The notes below the pieces were generated by a model, which ran no database searches, was not told the DNA's origin, and saw only the letters and a program-made list of their open reading frames with translations. Both the position numbers and the translations under genes were made by a program. Below, in pieces: positions 23,784 to 32,515 of a stretch of 55,447 nt of DNA (its first letter is position 1; every line of letters begins with the position of its first letter). The DNA is from Roseburia sp. (GTDB taxonomy: Bacteria > Bacillota > Clostridia > Lachnospirales > Lachnospiraceae): positions 1 through 55,447 of the forward strand of contig JAMPFA010000007.1 in assembly GCA_023664725.1 (NCBI GenBank), in the 5' to 3' direction.

Positions 23784-26012
23784 GTGAAAACAGTAAGTGA
23801 AAAATATCATAAGATTTTTTCAAAAAAAATATGGTTCTTTTTTGTACTGCTTTTTACCGTGGCAATTATCATTCTGTCAGACGTTGAAAATATCCTGGGG
23901 GTTTTTGACAGCGAAAGAGCTGTACATATAAAGCCTGATGAGATAGAAAATTCCACACTGATCATAGGAACCCATCTGATCTATCTCTATGGGTTAAATG
24001 ATGAAATCTATGATCTGGCAAAAGATTCTGCCGCTACTTCCGGGCAGTCAAAGATTTATTATAAGTCAGAGCTTTCGGATGGGGCCTGGTTTGACATTAC
24101 AGAGGCAGATTCCCTAAAAGAGATCACAGACCAGGGGAAAAAAGTGGACAATGGGGAGATAGAAGTATTGTTTTTCACCCACCATACCAAATCAGACGGC
24201 ATTACCTATGATCTTCTGACAAACCAGCCGGTAGGTATTTTTGATATAAAGGAGCATTATGAGCTGGAGAATTTGGAGGAACTGGAAGCAGTAAAGCTGC
24301 AGTATGACATGATGGAAGAACTGAAGGGGAAAAGCGATACGGTGAAGCGGAATCTGAATCTCACAGAGTATTTTTTTTCCACGGAAACCCATACCGAAGA
24401 CACAGACCTTTATGATATGCAGATGAAAGCATTACAGACCTACTATACCAGTCTTTCCGGTGAGGATTCCACCTTCGGGGAAGTGGTGATGCATGTGATG
24501 AAAAAATTAGATTATGCCAGGCGTTTTATTGTTCTTGGGATCGCAGAGGAGCAGCTTGAAATTTTGATGGACAGTGTGGGAGACACTTATCCAGATAACG
24601 GGGAGACAGAGGAGGTGGAATTCACGGTGGACAATGTCCTTCTCACTGCCATCGGGGAAAGTCAGTCTGTGGTGGGTGAGAGTATGGCAGAGGCACAGGG
24701 AAATCGGCTTGACCAAGGGACAACGGCAATTTCTAAGATGGAGTATGAGCTGTCTATGGATTTAATTCGGGAGGCGGTGGCAGAAAATTACCAGGCCTGT
24801 GATACCAGCGTTGCCCGGCTGAGGTGTCTTTTTAACATTACAGAGGGAGTGATCAAAGACAGGGAAGGGGAGCTTGATGTTTTAGAGTCTTTAAAAAAGA
24901 CGACAAAAGAGGAGGAAGCCGACTATGTTCTTCGGCAGATTGAAATCCGCAGGGAGGGAGAGGTTTCCGAGGTCAGCGATCCGGAGGAAAAGAGGCTGGA
25001 GGAGCTCTGGGAAAAGAAGGAGCGGCTTCGGGAGAAAAAGGCGGAATCGTTGGACCATCTGGATATTGAGACGGCAAAAAAGATTGAGGCAGAGCTTGTG
25101 CTGGTAAGTGAAGAAATAGAAAGTCTGGATGGGGCAGAGGCGGCAGATTCTTACAGCAGTCAGGCGAAAAATATCACAGATACAAAAAATGCTCTGGAAG
25201 AGGCCATTTCAAAAGGGGATATCTCGGACAGCGGAATTGCATCTCTTGAAAAAGATTTGGAAGCTCTTAAGGCAATGCTAGATGCCGGTTCTTCCCTGGC
25301 TATGTCAGCCATGAAAGATGTGTATGCAAAAATGGTGGAAGATGCCTATTTAAAAGAGATAAAAGCCTATGACGATTTATTGGAAAAAATAGAAAATGCC
25401 ATAGAGGCGTCAAATGTGCTTACCATGGAACAAAAGGGGGGACTGACCAGGGAGATGGCTAAACAGGTATTGGAAGAGATGGATGGGCAGGAGACTGACA
25501 AGGCTTCCTTACAGGAAGAAAATGAGAAAGAGGCTGCCAGGATTTTGGGACTTGGAGAATATGCAAAAGAGACAGGCAACGGCGAGATTATTTCCCTGGC
25601 AGAAGGAAAGGCCGCCATGCTCTCCAAAGGCAGCGGGTATGTCTTTGAGACATATGAGCTTTTGGGAGAAAAGTATATTCCCATAGATATTTTGGCGGAT
25701 TATCTGGGATACCGATATGTGTGGAATGATACAAAAAAGAATGGAATTTTATCCAGAGGCAGAACCTACTACAGTTTTACCGCATTCAGCGATGTGGTGG
25801 AATCGCAGGGCAGCAGGGATATTATGGGAAAGGCGGCACAGTTAAAGGGAACTGTCTATATCCCGGCTTCCTATGTGGAAATTATTTTTCACTGCAATGC
25901 CAGGGAGATTTATGGTACAGGTTACTCTGTTCTTGTAGGGGAAGAGATTATAGAACAGTCAGAAGAGGTAACAGAAATTTTGCGGCAGAAAGGAGGAGCA
26001 TCATGGGAATAA
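23784..26012 (+). CDS. Envelope coiled-coil protein with copper-amine-oxidase-type C-terminal domain
   Basis: 742 residues from GTG 23784, chosen because GGGGAGGG is at 23772-23779; an ATG at 23754 lies inside the previous gene. Helix at residues 16-33 anchors it; the rest is outside. The middle (about 350-570) is strongly charged and helical (KRLEELWEKKERLREKKAES), a likely coiled coil. The end (about 620-735) fits the copper amine oxidase N-terminal (stalk) domain: YELLGEKYIPIDILADYLGY and GTVYIPASYVEIIF. In Firmicutes such domains cap many envelope proteins and are thought to bind the cell wall. It overlaps the PAAR-like gene by 10 bases, linking the envelope genes to the particle genes. 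Confidence 0.65.
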   Translation: MKTVSEKYHKIFSKKIWFFFVLLFTVAIIILSDVENILGVFDSERAVHIKPDEIENSTLIIGTHLIYLYGLNDEIYDLAKDSAATSGQSKIYYKSELSDGAWFDITEADSLKEITDQGKKVDNGEIEVLFFTHHTKSDGITYDLLTNQPVGIFDIKEHYELENLEELEAVKLQYDMMEELKGKSDTVKRNLNLTEYFFSTETHTEDTDLYDMQMKALQTYYTSLSGEDSTFGEVVMHVMKKLDYARRFIVLGIAEEQLEILMDSVGDTYPDNGETEEVEFTVDNVLLTAIGESQSVVGESMAEAQGNRLDQGTTAISKMEYELSMDLIREAVAENYQACDTSVARLRCLFNITEGVIKDREGELDVLESLKKTTKEEEADYVLRQIEIRREGEVSEVSDPEEKRLEELWEKKERLREKKAESLDHLDIETAKKIEAELVLVSEEIESLDGAEAADSYSSQAKNITDTKNALEEAISKGDISDSGIASLEKDLEALKAMLDAGSSLAMSAMKDVYAKMVEDAYLKEIKAYDDLLEKIENAIEASNVLTMEQKGGLTREMAKQVLEEMDGQETDKASLQEENEKEAARILGLGEYAKETGNGEIISLAEGKAAMLSKGSGYVFETYELLGEKYIPIDILADYLGYRYVWNDTKKNGILSRGRTYYSFTAFSDVVESQGSRDIMGKAAQLKGTVYIPASYVEIIFHCNAREIYGTGYSVLVGEEIIEQSEEVTEILRQKGGASWE

Positions 26013-26377
26013 TTGTAACAGCAGGGGCAAGTGTTTGGTGTAGTTTTGGCACTGCCCCGGCAAGTCTTACCGTCACATCACAAAATATGGCCCTGGGGGA
26101 GGGAAAACCCATAGCCACCATAAGGGATACCAGCATAAGCACCTGCGGGATGTGTTCTTCCATGGCAAATCCCCAGGTGTTATCCGCTACGGCGGCAGCT
26201 CTAGGAGTGCTGACCCCACAGCCCTGCGTACCTGCCTTTGCAGGAAGCTGGATTCCCAGCCAGACAAAAGTTCTGGCCGGGGGAAAGCCCTGCCTGACAC
26301 AGGATGGAAAGGGGATGTGTGCCTATGGGGGGAGCTTTACGATTGTGAATCCGGGGCAGACAAAAATTATAATATAA
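26003..26377 (+). CDS. PAAR-like spike-tip protein (DUF4280)
   Basis: 124 residues, a complete DUF4280 domain. It begins with GIIVTAGASVWCSFGTAP, and the central cysteines (STCGMCSSMANP, PQPCVPAF, KPCLTQDGKGMCAYGG) and final GGSFTIVNPGQ are the family signature. PAAR-like proteins form the sharp metal-containing cone at the tip of the spike in contractile injection systems. GGAGG precedes ATG 26003. Here it lies before the sheath and away from the spike gene (34205). Confidence 0.9.
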   Translation: MGIIVTAGASVWCSFGTAPASLTVTSQNMALGEGKPIATIRDTSISTCGMCSSMANPQVLSATAAALGVLTPQPCVPAFAGSWIPSQTKVLAGGKPCLTQDGKGMCAYGGSFTIVNPGQTKIII

Positions 26378-26392
26378 GGAAGGAGCAAAAAA

Positions 26393-28084
26393 ATGGCTGA
26401 ATATTTATCACCTGGAGTTTACGTGGAGGAGTATGACAATTCTCCCCGGGGTGTGGAGGGAGTTGGTACCTGTACCGGAGGTTTTGTTGGGATGGCAATG
26501 AAAGGGCCAACAAAAGGAGCGCCCGTTGGCGTCACAAGTTTTGCATCTTTCCTCCGGCAGTTTGGCGGATATTTAAGTGAGTTTTCCCACGGGGAATACC
26601 GTTATCTGGCAGGGAGCGTGGAGCAGTTTTTTGCCAATGGAGGGACAAAGTGTTTTGTGTCCAGGGTGATGGCTCCGGGAGCAAAGGCGGCTTCCGCCGC
26701 ATCAGGTATTTTAAGTGTAGAGGCAAAAAATGAGGGGGCATGGGGAAACCGTATCCAGATGACGTTTTCTGCCGTGGAAAAGAAGAAGCTGCAGCTTTTA
26801 AAGAAGGAGGAGGATGGGTGTTTTCTGGCAAAAAATATCAGAGGATTTTTAGAGGGGGATCTGGTGGTATATGAGGGGGAGTACAACCGGATAAAAACCA
26901 TATTTGAGGATAAAGTTATATTTGAAAAAGAGTTTAGTGGAGATCCTTGTGATGATTCGCTGGTGCCTTTTAAGGTGCTGTATCTTTTTGAAACGAATGT
27001 CACGGTGCGCTGTAATGAGGAGCAGGAGGAATATTCCGAAGTTAGTTTTAACACCGCTTCTCCTGACTACATAATCGGAAAAATGGAAAAGAGCAGCCTG
27101 GTAAATATTTCCGTTGCACTGGGAAGAGAAATAATAAGCCCGGTGGAGGAGATTTTCGGGGAGGAGAAAAAGGAGGGAACGCTGACACTTTCCGGCGGAA
27201 GTGACGGGAAGATAGAGAATGTAACCGCAGGTACATTTATCGGCATTGATAAAGGCCCTGGAAAGCGGACAGGCATTCAGTCTTTTTTGGAAAATGACCA
27301 GGTCAATATGCTCTGTGTGCCGGGAATTACCATCCCGGAAGTGGTCGTGTCCCTGGTGTCCCACTGTGAAAATCTTGGCAGCAGGTTTGCGATCCTCGAT
27401 ATGCCAAAAGAAGAATCAGGGACAAAGGAATTGATTGAGTACAGAGAAATCATTGACAGCACCTACGGCGCCATGTATCATCCCTGGATTCAGGTTTTTG
27501 ACCGTTCTTCCCAGAGAACAGAGTTTTTCCCACCCTCCGGTGCGGTGATGGGGATTTATGCCAGGACAGATCTTGCCAGAGGAGTACATAAGGCCCCGGC
27601 AAATGAGCAGGTAATGTGTACAGACTTAAATATCCTTTTCTCTAAGGGTGAGCAGGATGTGTTAAATCCCGCTGGTGTGAATTTGATCCGAAAGATTCCG
27701 GGACAGGGCATCAGGGTTTGGGGAGCGAGAACTGCCAGCAGCAACAGCAGTTTTAAATATGTCAATGTGAGAAGGCTTTTTATCTTTGTGGAGGAGAGCA
27801 TAAAGGCAAATACCGGATGGGTGGTTTTTGAGCCAAACACCCCTGCATTGTGGACCAGGGTAAATATCTCTATATCGGGCTTTTTAGATACCTTGTGGAG
27901 AAGCGGTATGCTTTCCGGAGCTACAGCTGAGGAGAGCTATTTTGTGGAGATTGGGTCTTCCACCATGACGGAGGATGATATAGCAAACGGTAGATTGATC
28001 TGCAATATCGGCATTGCGCCTTCCCGTCCGGCAGAGTTTGTGATTTTCCGGGTGACACAGTATACAGCGGGGGCAGAAAATTAG
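26393..28084 (+). CDS. CIS sheath protein
   Basis: 563 residues, the contractile outer sheath. The family start YLSPGVYVEEYDNSPRGVEG is followed by the variable outer domain. The conserved C-terminal core has NVRRLFIFVEESIKANTGWV and PNTPALWTRVNISISGFLDT, then RPAEFVIFRVTQ, as in phage tail sheath and Afp/Pvc sheath proteins. That C-terminus makes the interlocking strands that drive contraction. Only one sheath gene exists, where Afp/Pvc particles use three. AAGGAG precedes the start; 18 bases separate it from the tube gene. Confidence 0.95.
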   Translation: MAEYLSPGVYVEEYDNSPRGVEGVGTCTGGFVGMAMKGPTKGAPVGVTSFASFLRQFGGYLSEFSHGEYRYLAGSVEQFFANGGTKCFVSRVMAPGAKAASAASGILSVEAKNEGAWGNRIQMTFSAVEKKKLQLLKKEEDGCFLAKNIRGFLEGDLVVYEGEYNRIKTIFEDKVIFEKEFSGDPCDDSLVPFKVLYLFETNVTVRCNEEQEEYSEVSFNTASPDYIIGKMEKSSLVNISVALGREIISPVEEIFGEEKKEGTLTLSGGSDGKIENVTAGTFIGIDKGPGKRTGIQSFLENDQVNMLCVPGITIPEVVVSLVSHCENLGSRFAILDMPKEESGTKELIEYREIIDSTYGAMYHPWIQVFDRSSQRTEFFPPSGAVMGIYARTDLARGVHKAPANEQVMCTDLNILFSKGEQDVLNPAGVNLIRKIPGQGIRVWGARTASSNSSFKYVNVRRLFIFVEESIKANTGWVVFEPNTPALWTRVNISISGFLDTLWRSGMLSGATAEESYFVEIGSSTMTEDDIANGRLICNIGIAPSRPAEFVIFRVTQYTAGAEN

Positions 28085-28102
28085 AAAAAGGAGTAAAAAT
28101 TT

Positions 28103-28597
28103 ATGGCTACATACGACAATGGAGCGGGACTTGCGTACCCGCTTACAAAAATGAATTTTCTTGTGACGGTGGATGCTGTCAACGGAACAGCGGCTTTCAG
28201 TGAGGTCAGCGGTGTGGAGGCATCTGTGGATGTGATTGAATTTCGGCAGGGGAATGCCAACAGCCTGGCGCCGGTGAAAATACCGGGGCTTGTAAAACAT
28301 GGCAATGTGACATTGAAAATGGGCTATACCATTGACAGTGCCTTTAAGAAATGGATCCAGGATTGTGTCAGTGAGACAAGGGGAGAGATGCCAAGGACAA
28401 AAGTGTCTATTGAGTTGATTGACACCAACGGAGGCACTCCCTCTACGGCAGTGACCAGTATTACTGGACAGAGGGTGTGGATTTTGACCAATGCCTGGGT
28501 GACAAAGTATTCGGCGCCAGATTTAAATGCCATGGCAAATGAAGTGGCCATTGAGTCGGTGGAGATTGTGTATGAAGAGCTCATAATTCCAAATTGA
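28103..28597 (+). CDS. CIS inner tube protein (gp19/Hcp-like)
   Basis: 164 residues, average for T4 gp19-like tube proteins. Motifs: LTKMNFLVTVDAVNGTAAFS at the start, then FSEVSGVEASVDVIEFRQGN, KIPGLVKHGNVTLKMGYTID and a last strand NEVAIESVEIVYEELII. Hexameric rings of this protein stack to form the needle inside the sheath. It is followed by the only sizeable gap in the operon, with a 22-bp inverted repeat. Confidence 0.94.
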   Translation: MATYDNGAGLAYPLTKMNFLVTVDAVNGTAAFSEVSGVEASVDVIEFRQGNANSLAPVKIPGLVKHGNVTLKMGYTIDSAFKKWIQDCVSETRGEMPRTKVSIELIDTNGGTPSTAVTSITGQRVWILTNAWVTKYSAPDLNAMANEVAIESVEIVYEELIIPN

Positions 28598-28614
28598 TTG
28601 TTTGTAATGGGGAC

Positions 28615-28692
28615 GGAATCAGTGAAACCAACAGAAACCAGGTTCCGATGCGGTGGCAAGTCACCTCTTATTCTGTTGGTTTCACTGATTCC
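28615..28692 (+). repeat. Perfect 22-bp inverted repeat after the tube gene
   Basis: GGAATCAGTGAAACCAACAG plus two A's (28615-28636) is exactly complementary to 28671-28692. The 34-base loop holds a smaller hairpin, GGTG (28652) with CACC (28662). No T tract follows, so it is not a classical terminator. A GTAA/TTAC pair (28603, 28696) could extend the base. In the mRNA it would be a long double-stranded stem just after the two most abundant subunits, sheath and tube. Likely roles are a processing site or a block against 3' decay that raises sheath and tube dosage; these are inference. Confidence 0.9.
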
Positions 28693-28744
28693 TGTTACTT
28701 GACGTAAATACAATTTCATTTAGAAAATTAGGAGGAAAATAGGT

Positions 28745-29107
28745 ATGCAGACGATTTATGATTTTGAGTTGCCAAGAGGATATGTGGACAGTGCAGAGAT
28801 TGTCCATAAAAGGGGGAAGATGCGTCTTGCCACTGCGGGGGATGAGATCAGTGCTGCCAGGGATCCAAGGGTGCTTAGCAACCCTTCTTACCTTACTATT
28901 GTAGTTTTGTCAAAGGTGGTTACGGAGCTGGAAGGGGTGGAGATGGTGACGGCACAGCTTTTGGAAAAACTTTTTACGGCGGATATGGCTTTTTTGCAGG
29001 ATATGTATCAGAAGATCAATCAAGTGGAGCCTGTCGCATTCACTGTGATATGTCCGGAGTGTGGACATAAGCATGATGTGCCATTAAATTTTACACGGGA
29101 GGGATGA
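28745..29107 (+). CDS. CIS tail-assembly-type protein with zinc motif
   Basis: 120 residues. LPRGYVDSAEIVHKRGKMRL begins a domain seen in small proteins encoded right after the tube in CIS and phage clusters; such proteins are usually called tail assembly or chaperone-like. The end has CPECGHKHDVPLNF, a two-cysteine knuckle that could bind zinc. No membrane part. AGGAGG precedes the ATG, and the DUF6760 gene starts inside its stop (ATGA). The exact role in assembly is inference from position. Confidence 0.65.
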   Translation: MQTIYDFELPRGYVDSAEIVHKRGKMRLATAGDEISAARDPRVLSNPSYLTIVVLSKVVTELEGVEMVTAQLLEKLFTADMAFLQDMYQKINQVEPVAFTVICPECGHKHDVPLNFTREG

Positions 29108-29304
29108 AACTGTATCCCCAGGAAAATTTGTTTCAGGAAATGGCATTTATCTCCTATTATTTTCATTGGAGTGAAGAGGCCGTCCTTTCTCTGGAGCATG
29201 TGATGCGCCGTCGCTGGTGCAGGGAGATTTCGGATATCAATAAGAGTTTAAGTCCCTCGAAGGAAAAGAAGGAGAAAAATATTTTTGAGTTAAAACAGAG
29301 GTAG
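29104..29304 (+). CDS. DUF6760-type small CIS protein
   Basis: 66 residues. LYPQENLFQEMAFISYYFHW then LSLEHVMRRRWCREISDIN match the DUF6760 pattern (E-A-Y-HW, then LEHxxRRRWxxEI) found in CIS clusters of many phyla, always next to the assembly protein. Function is unknown. It overlaps the previous gene by four bases. Confidence 0.75.
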   Translation: MKLYPQENLFQEMAFISYYFHWSEEAVLSLEHVMRRRWCREISDINKSLSPSKEKKEKNIFELKQR

Positions 29305-29311
29305 GATTAGC

Positions 29312-29788
29312 ATGGCAAAAATTAATGTGATGAAAGGGGAAAATCCCCTGATAAACTGTAACTTTTTGTTGCGGGTGGAATCGCTCTTTGACATCCCCTG
29401 CAGGAAAGTAACGGGAATCACCCAGGAAAAGGAGTATGAAACAATACAGTCCGGTGGGGTAAATGACTATGTCTTTCTGCGGCAAAAGCCTATGTCAAAG
29501 ACAAATACTTTTCAGATTGAACGGTATATCTGCACCGATTTTATGGACCCGCTTCCTGTGGGAATGCAGACAACACTTCCCATGCTTTTGTATGTGAGCC
29601 GTTATCCAAATAATTTTGTAAAACCGCAGGCTATATTTTCCTTTACCGGATGTACCGTGATGTCGAAAAGTTTTAGTGAACTGGATGCGGCACAGGCAGA
29701 ACTTTTGGTGGAAACTACTATCATTGCCTATCAGCAGGTGTTTTTTTGCAGTGAGAACAATGAGGGCAGTGGGGTGATAAAGTGGTGA
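29312..29788 (+). CDS. Second gp19-like tube protein
   Basis: 158 residues. NFLLRVESLFDIPCRKVTGI, then YVFLRQKPMSKTNTFQIERY and a final EAELLVETTIIAYQQVFF-like strand fit the gp19/tube fold, but the sequence differs strongly from the tube at 28103. Many CIS have a second tube-like protein forming the first ring on the baseplate. It overlaps the next gene by seven bases. Confidence 0.8.
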   Translation: MAKINVMKGENPLINCNFLLRVESLFDIPCRKVTGITQEKEYETIQSGGVNDYVFLRQKPMSKTNTFQIERYICTDFMDPLPVGMQTTLPMLLYVSRYPNNFVKPQAIFSFTGCTVMSKSFSELDAAQAELLVETTIIAYQQVFFCSENNEGSGVIKW

Positions 29789-31992
29789 TATTAAAAGAAC
29801 CGGTGGGAAATACCTGCAATATTCCTGTTCACAACTATTTTGATGTGCTTGGTCAAAGGATTACAGAAAAATATCGAACCATGTATGTGACAATTTCAGG
29901 TCTTAATCTGTTTCTTATGGTTTTGGGTATGCCGGATATTTTTTTGGAGATAACCAATTTTTACAGTCAGGTATCTAATCTGGTAAACAGGGAATTCGGT
30001 CTATTTCAGAATAAATTTTTATGTGAAGATCGCAACGAGAATATGCTGCATATTTCCCAAAATCAAATTCATCTGCCACAAGTTTTAGAAAAGATCAAAG
30101 GGCAGAGGGCAAATGCCGGGGAAGGGATATCAGAATCTTTGGGGATGGTTTCGGACCTGGTGAGTTTTTATCTGGATTTTTCTGTCAAGAAGATTTTAGA
30201 GACAAGTGTGGGAATGCTCATTTCCGTGGGCAATGAGTCAAATAGCTGTGTTACAAATTTGATGCCCCGTCAACCTGCTGTAGAATATTTGACTTACCGA
30301 GAGAAAATATTAGGAGAGCTGCCAGGGCGTATTATGAAATGGGAAAATAGATTGAAAAATTCCCATAGAAAAACTTCTTTGTATAGAGAAAGTTTCACAA
30401 AATTCAAGGAAGAAATCATCCTGCAAACGGATAGCATGACAGAATACCTGGCAAGTAATATCTGGAAGTTTGAAAGTCTGATAAACCTGAAGGTTGACAC
30501 TATCTTGCAGAGTGAGAACCAGATGAATCCACAGGGCAATCTTGTTTTGCAAACAGAAAACATGGGTGAGCAGCAAATCAATATGATATTGCAGAGTAAA
30601 AGTGTGAAAAGTCAGCAGGATAATATGATTCCGCAATCCAAAAATCTGATAGACAGGAAGGCTGATACCGCTTTGCAAATTGAAAATGTGGAAAACCAAC
30701 AGACGAATACCATATTGCGGAGTGACAGTGTGAAACATATGCGGGGAAATACAACATTACAGAGTGAGAGTTTTAAATACTTGCAGAGAAATACAGTTTT
30801 GCAGATTCAAAATCTGACAGAAACCAATAACAATATTGCTTTACAGAACAATTGTCAGGTAGTTTCCCAGGGAAATATCATACAGCACAGGGAAAGCCTG
30901 ACAGGGCTAAAGAGCCATAGCATTATGCACAGCGAAAGCCTGATAAACCCTAATAAAAATTTTATTTTACAGGCCGAAAATCTGATAAGTCCTCAGAAAA
31001 AAATTATCACTAGGGACGAAAGTAAGGAAAAATCGGAAGACACAGTAATTATGCAGGAAAAACTTATAGAAGAAACACAGGCTGATATTTGGAATAACAA
31101 AGTTCTTACAGAAATACAGACCACTGCTGTACGACAGAATGAAACTTTTTCACAAGTTCAGGGAGATAACATTCCGCAAAAAAATGCTGATACAGATGTC
31201 GGAAAAACTTACAGAGACAACAGGGAAAAATTCTATGATGGTAATGAAATAGATGTTGTAAATAATCATCAGCTTTTCCATTATCTCAATCAAGTAAATC
31301 AGAAGAATCTGGAAATGCAGAAACGCCTGGAGCAGATAGTACAAAATATGCCACAAAAGACACTTATGGCTATCGATAAAAAAGAGGCATTGAGAAAATC
31401 TTTGCTGGCTCTCAAACATCCAGAAAAGGCTCTTTCAGAAATCGAAATGTCCAGTCGGGAAAGTCTTGTGAAAACAGATCCTAAGATTCAGAGTATGCTA
31501 TGTCTGGTAGAAGAGGATATCAGACTTTTGTTGGAGGAGGTTATGGCATATCCAGGGAAAGGGCAGGGAAATATGTTTCATATTACAAAGACAGATATAG
31601 GGGAGCTAAACCATTTCCTATACGAAAGGGCAGAAACGTCTCAGAGTTTTGGCGAAGAAACATTTATAGTACACAAAGAGCAATCTATCCAGAAGGAAGT
31701 GTCGGAAGAAATCCTTCAAAAGGCCATAGACAGCTATGTGAAATCCACTGCCACAGCAAAAGAGGGGGTGGCCTGTCTGGAAAAAATAAGCAGTCAGGAA
31801 AAGACAGCCAAGGAAGAAATGGTCAGGAAAAAGACCGTTGAAATCACCCGGGAAGAGATTCAAGAAAACAGCAGGATTCTTATGCAGAATATGGAGGAAA
31901 TGCTTCGGACACAGATGGATATCGTTTCCGACCGTGTAGTTAAGGACCTGGAGCGCAGACTGAAAAATGACCAGAGAAGGAGAGGGTATTAA
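29782..31992 (+). CDS. 736-residue repeat protein, candidate tape measure
   Basis: It starts at GTG 29782. Residues 1-190 have hydrophobic and helical stretches. From about 193 to 462 a degenerate 14-residue unit repeats about 19 times, with consensus xxxxNTxLQSENLx; clear copies are NLKVDTILQSENQM and YLQRNTVLQIQNLT. Residues 480-736 are charged and helical (NQVNQKNLEMQKRLEQIVQN). No known domain is recognised. Position (tube to baseplate), length and repeats fit a tape measure protein, not otherwise found in the operon. At 1.5 angstroms per residue, 736 residues would span about 110 nm. Alternatives: a fibre or a carried effector. Confidence 0.5.
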   Translation: MVILKEPVGNTCNIPVHNYFDVLGQRITEKYRTMYVTISGLNLFLMVLGMPDIFLEITNFYSQVSNLVNREFGLFQNKFLCEDRNENMLHISQNQIHLPQVLEKIKGQRANAGEGISESLGMVSDLVSFYLDFSVKKILETSVGMLISVGNESNSCVTNLMPRQPAVEYLTYREKILGELPGRIMKWENRLKNSHRKTSLYRESFTKFKEEIILQTDSMTEYLASNIWKFESLINLKVDTILQSENQMNPQGNLVLQTENMGEQQINMILQSKSVKSQQDNMIPQSKNLIDRKADTALQIENVENQQTNTILRSDSVKHMRGNTTLQSESFKYLQRNTVLQIQNLTETNNNIALQNNCQVVSQGNIIQHRESLTGLKSHSIMHSESLINPNKNFILQAENLISPQKKIITRDESKEKSEDTVIMQEKLIEETQADIWNNKVLTEIQTTAVRQNETFSQVQGDNIPQKNADTDVGKTYRDNREKFYDGNEIDVVNNHQLFHYLNQVNQKNLEMQKRLEQIVQNMPQKTLMAIDKKEALRKSLLALKHPEKALSEIEMSSRESLVKTDPKIQSMLCLVEEDIRLLLEEVMAYPGKGQGNMFHITKTDIGELNHFLYERAETSQSFGEETFIVHKEQSIQKEVSEEILQKAIDSYVKSTATAKEGVACLEKISSQEKTAKEEMVRKKTVEITREEIQENSRILMQNMEEMLRTQMDIVSDRVVKDLERRLKNDQRRRGY
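30358..31167 (+). repeat. About nineteen degenerate 42-bp coding repeats
   Basis: The DNA behind the 14-residue repeats; blocks such as TTGCAGAGTGAGA and TTGCAAACAGAAA recur every 42 bases. Divergence between units is high, so they are old or under selection at protein level. No spacers of the CRISPR kind. Confidence 0.75.
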
Positions 31993-31995
31993 CGG

Positions 31996-32502
31996 ATGGA
32001 GTTGGAGACGGCTTTAATAAAAATATTCAGCTATTCCGGCACAGATGGAGTTTCTGCCACAGAGAAGGCCAAAGCTGCATTGACGGGAAACTATTTTTCG
32101 GGACGGGGAGAAGGGGAAAAAGTAATAAATGTGCAGTTTAATCCCACAAAATTATCCTTCTCTTCCAGCAAAGACGGCAGCAGGGAAAAAGAAAAGGTAA
32201 GTGTGAATTCTGGGAAAGATGACAGGATGGAACATGCACCTGCCCAGGAAATAATAGACACACTGCGCCTTAACATTCCCCTGGTATTTGACCAAAGCCT
32301 TGAAAAATTCCAGAGTGTTCAGCCGGTGGTGGAAGGATTTATGACCATGATCGAAGATTCCTTTGTGCGCCGGATCGCTTTTTGCTGGGGAGTTTTGTAC
32401 TACGAGGGAGTATTGGAATCTATATCCGCAGAGTATGAACTGTTTGACGCTTTGGGGATTCCTATCCGGGCAAAGGTGGATCTGGATTTAAAGATAATAT
32501 AA
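31996..32502 (+). CDS. CIS tube-domain protein, copy 1
   Basis: 168 residues. INVQFNPTKLSFSSSKDG near residue 40 is the hallmark of the CIS tube-protein N-terminal domain (PF19266), which joins tube and baseplate. RIAFCWGVLYYEGVLESISA and the closing RAKVDLDLKII agree. Relatives usually carry a C-terminal LysM domain that helps fix the spike; it is absent here. The next gene is a paralogue. Confidence 0.8.
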   Translation: MELETALIKIFSYSGTDGVSATEKAKAALTGNYFSGRGEGEKVINVQFNPTKLSFSSSKDGSREKEKVSVNSGKDDRMEHAPAQEIIDTLRLNIPLVFDQSLEKFQSVQPVVEGFMTMIEDSFVRRIAFCWGVLYYEGVLESISAEYELFDALGIPIRAKVDLDLKII

Positions 32503-32515
32503 ACGCAGGAGGACA

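Noticed and set aside
28324..28719. 131-codon minus-strand frame across the tube gene end and the 22-bp stem
   Set aside because: It shadows the tube gene and its start lies in non-coding DNA without a ribosome site.
30358..31167. 42-bp periodic repeats resembling a CRISPR array
   Set aside because: There are no spacers; the units are contiguous, degenerate and fully coding within one long frame.
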